From NCBI GenBank assembly GCA_964526475.1, contig CAZGKF010000086.1:1-6879 (forward strand): DNA of 6,879 bases. The letters run 5' to 3'. This stretch comes from CAYVTV01 sp964526475 (lineage in GTDB: Bacteria; Bacteroidota; Bacteroidia; Bacteroidales; GCA-2748055). The translations under genes and the position numbers were made by a program. Every line of letters starts with the position of its first letter. The first letter of the stretch is position 1. Under the pieces are notes generated by a model. That model made no database searches. It worked only from the letters and a program-made list of their open reading frames with translations, and had not been told where the DNA came from. Below, piece by piece: positions 5,319 through 6,879 of this stretch.

Positions 5319-6647
5319 ATGGACTATCTGACAGGTAAAACAGAATTTTTTCCCGGTATTTCTAAAATTAAATACGAGGGAAAAGGATCAAAAAATCCTC
5401 TCTCATTTAAATATTATGATGAGAACAAATTAATTGATGGAAAAACGCTTAAAGAACATTTGCGTTTTGCAATGGCTTACTGGCATTCATTGCATGGTAA
5501 AGGTGGAGATCCTTTTGGACCAGGAACTAAAATTTTTCCATGGGAAGAAAAATCCGATCCGGTGGAAAGGGCTAAAGACAGGATGGATGCTGCTTTTGAA
5601 TTTGCATCAAAAACATCCATTCCATTTTATTGTTTTCACGATTTTGATCTGGTTGATGAAGGTGAAAGCATATCTGAGTCGGAAAAGAGATTACAGGTAA
5701 TGGTGGACTATGCTAAACAGAAACAAAAAGACAGTGGTATCAAACTACTCTGGGGAACAGCAAATTTATTTTCTCATCCCAGATATATGAACGGGGCAGC
5801 TACAAATCCTGATTTTAAAGTAATCACATGGGCTGCTACACAGGTCAAAAATGCCCTTGATGCGACTATTGAACTGGGAGGTCAGAATTATGTTTTCTGG
5901 GGTGGAAGAGAAGGATACATGTCACTTCTGAATACAAATATGAAAAAAGAAATCGACCATATGGCAAGATTTCTTGAAATGGCCAAAGATTATGCCCGAA
6001 GAAATGGTTTTAAGGGAACATTTCTGATTGAGCCGAAACCGATGGAACCTACAAAACATCAGTATGATTATGATACAGCCACTGTTATCGGTTTTCTGAG
6101 ACATTACGGACTGGATAAAGACTTCAAACTCAATATTGAGGTAAACCATGCAACCCTGGCAGGACATACCTTTCAGCATGAATTGCAGTTAGCAGCAGAT
6201 GCCGGTCTTTTCGGCAGTATTGATGCAAACCGCGGTGATTATCAGAATGGATGGGATACTGACCAGTTTCCTGTCAATATTTACGAATTAATGGAAGCCA
6301 TGCTGGTTATTATTGAGTCAGGAGGATTTTCTACCGGCGGCATCAATTTCGATGCTAAAACAAGAAGAAATTCAACTGATCCGGAAGATCTTTTTATTGC
6401 TCATATTGCAGGGATGGACGCTTTTGCAAGAGCGTTTATGGCAAGTTACGATTTATTGGAAAATTCTGATTATAAAATGATGAGGAAAAACCGTTATGCT
6501 ACGTTTGACACCTCTGAGGGAGCAAAATTTGAAAATGGGCTCTTAAACCTTGAAGGACTTAGGGAACTGGCAGTTAAATATGGCGAGCCAAAGCAAATAA
6601 GCGGAAAACAGGAACTTTATGAATCTATTCTGAACCAGTATATTTAG
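5319..6647 (+). CDS. xylA: D-xylose isomerase
   Basis: Interconverts D-xylose and D-xylulose in the cytoplasm, using two divalent metal ions in a TIM barrel; this is the entry step of the pathway. The 442 residues make it a long (class II) enzyme like that of E. coli (440). All key residues are present at a constant +6 offset from E. coli: catalytic His107 and Asp110 in FHDFD; metal ligands Glu238 (IEPKPMEPTKHQYD), Glu274 and His277 (NIEVNH), Asp302 (SIDAN), Asp313 and Asp315 (GWDTD), and Asp345 (NFDAK). The signature VFWGGREGY (192-200) is intact. The gene starts 4 bp after the xylB stop, so translational coupling is likely. The downstream spacer has no convincing intrinsic terminator. The gene is complete and shows nothing abnormal. 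Confidence 0.98.
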   Translation: MDYLTGKTEFFPGISKIKYEGKGSKNPLSFKYYDENKLIDGKTLKEHLRFAMAYWHSLHGKGGDPFGPGTKIFPWEEKSDPVERAKDRMDAAFEFASKTSIPFYCFHDFDLVDEGESISESEKRLQVMVDYAKQKQKDSGIKLLWGTANLFSHPRYMNGAATNPDFKVITWAATQVKNALDATIELGGQNYVFWGGREGYMSLLNTNMKKEIDHMARFLEMAKDYARRNGFKGTFLIEPKPMEPTKHQYDYDTATVIGFLRHYGLDKDFKLNIEVNHATLAGHTFQHELQLAADAGLFGSIDANRGDYQNGWDTDQFPVNIYELMEAMLVIIESGGFSTGGINFDAKTRRNSTDPEDLFIAHIAGMDAFARAFMASYDLLENSDYKMMRKNRYATFDTSEGAKFENGLLNLEGLRELAVKYGEPKQISGKQELYESILNQYI

Positions 6648-6730
6648 AAAAATAGATTCTAATTCTACTTTAACAGATTAGCATTTTCAATGATTTTTAT
6701 ACTTGTTTACCCTAACGTGGACAAGCCACA

Positions 6731-6785
6731 ACCAAACAAATAACAAATCTCAAAATACAAATAACAAATAAATTTCAATCAACAA
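6731..6785. repeat. CAAATAACAAAT low-complexity repeat
   Basis: A C/A/T-only stretch in which CAAATAACAAAT occurs exactly twice (6737-6748 and 6758-6769, period 21 bp), with further AACAAAT-like pieces up to 6787. This kind of A-rich spacer is widespread in Bacteroidota genomes. It leads straight into the ATG of the four-helix-bundle remnant. The preceding spacer (6648-6730) shows nothing I can name. Confidence 0.75.
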
Positions 6786-6879
6786 ATGACAAAACAGGTT
6801 TATGATTTAGAAGAAAGGATTGGAATTACATGACGAAGCCATTCAATTGAAAAAAATATTTTCTTCAATCATTGAAAAA
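6786..6879 (+). pseudogene. Internally deleted four-helix-bundle (S23/IVP-type) gene, cut by window end
   Basis: The ATG at 6786 opens MTKQVYDLEERI, which resembles the start of four-helix-bundle proteins of the 23S rRNA intervening-sequence family common in Bacteroidota. That frame stops after 15 codons (TGA 6831-6833). From 6832, in the next frame and open to the window edge, comes DEAIQLKKIFSSIIEK, which resembles the C-terminal helix of the same family. Full members have about 110-130 residues, so roughly 80-90 central codons, including the conserved middle of the bundle, are missing and the two ends are out of frame. The likely explanation is one internal deletion. The family is recalled rather than searched, and both pieces are short; their order and orientation in the expected arrangement is the main support. 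The functional role of intact members is poorly known. Confidence 0.5.

Noticed and set aside
5434..5700. Alternative frames inside xylB and xylA on both strands (for example 5434-5700 plus and 5922-6179 minus)
   Set aside because: They overlap intact xylose genes with all active-site residues and have no family features of their own.
6672..6681. AACAGATTAG, also present (reverse complement) in both tRNA-linked repeats, as a third repeat copy
   Set aside because: Only 10 bp match and no neighbouring part of the repeat is present; chance is sufficient in AT-rich DNA.
6717..6729. GTGG/CCAC hairpin as the xylA terminator
   Set aside because: The stem is only 4 bp with a 5-nt loop and is followed by A-rich, not T-rich, sequence.
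6842..6876. Palindromes TTCAATTGAA and TTCAATCATTGAA as regulatory sites
   Set aside because: They lie inside the coding remnant of the four-helix-bundle gene and are easily produced by its AT-rich codons.

Overview
The window looks like chromosomal DNA from a Bacteroidota bacterium, probably order Bacteroidales or a close relative. The grounds are: AT-rich sequence; no clear Shine-Dalgarno sequences before the genes; two matches to the Bacteroidota -7 promoter element TAnnTTTG; a tRNA gene without an encoded CCA; short-period intergenic repeats of a kind common in this phylum; and a Nudix-type sugar regulator next to xylulokinase and xylose isomerase genes, an arrangement known from Bacteroides. 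This assignment is an inference from those features; no sequence search was possible.

Left part (1-1061), all on the minus strand: an AT-rich gene for a secreted protein of unknown function (42-668), with a hairpin over its stop codon; a possible 53-codon ORF just upstream of it (680-841); and tRNA-Leu(CAG) at 978-1061, followed by a strong intrinsic terminator (906-940). Behind the tRNA (1062-1400) is non-coding repeat DNA: two diverged tandem copies of a foldback element that resemble the 5' end of the tRNA, then an array of about eleven 8-bp units.

Middle part (1475-2812, minus strand): a complete anaerobic sulfatase-maturing enzyme (radical SAM/SPASM) with a C-terminal SEC-C zinc motif. 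All expected iron-sulfur ligands and the proposed catalytic Asp are present. No sulfatase gene lies nearby, so it probably acts on sulfatases encoded elsewhere. It is transcribed divergently from the sugar operon across a 245-bp gap.

Right part (3058-6647, plus strand): a compact xylose operon, xylR-xylB-xylA. XylR is a NrtR-type regulator whose Nudix domain has lost key catalytic residues and is probably a sugar-ligand sensor, with a winged-helix domain at the C-terminus. XylA isomerises D-xylose to D-xylulose, and XylB phosphorylates it to xylulose 5-phosphate for the pentose phosphate pathway. A near-perfect 23-bp palindrome (2992-3014), overlapping a -7-like element upstream of xylR, is the likely operator, implying autoregulated control of the whole operon. 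No xylose transporter is present in the window.

After xylA there is CAAATAACAAAT-type low-complexity sequence and then what looks like an internally deleted remnant of a four-helix-bundle (S23/IVP-type) gene at 6786-6879. I see no defence system or clearly new multi-gene system here. The items most worth a second look are the XylR operator and degenerate Nudix box, the foldback repeats at the tRNA, the four-helix-bundle remnant, and the unknown secreted protein.
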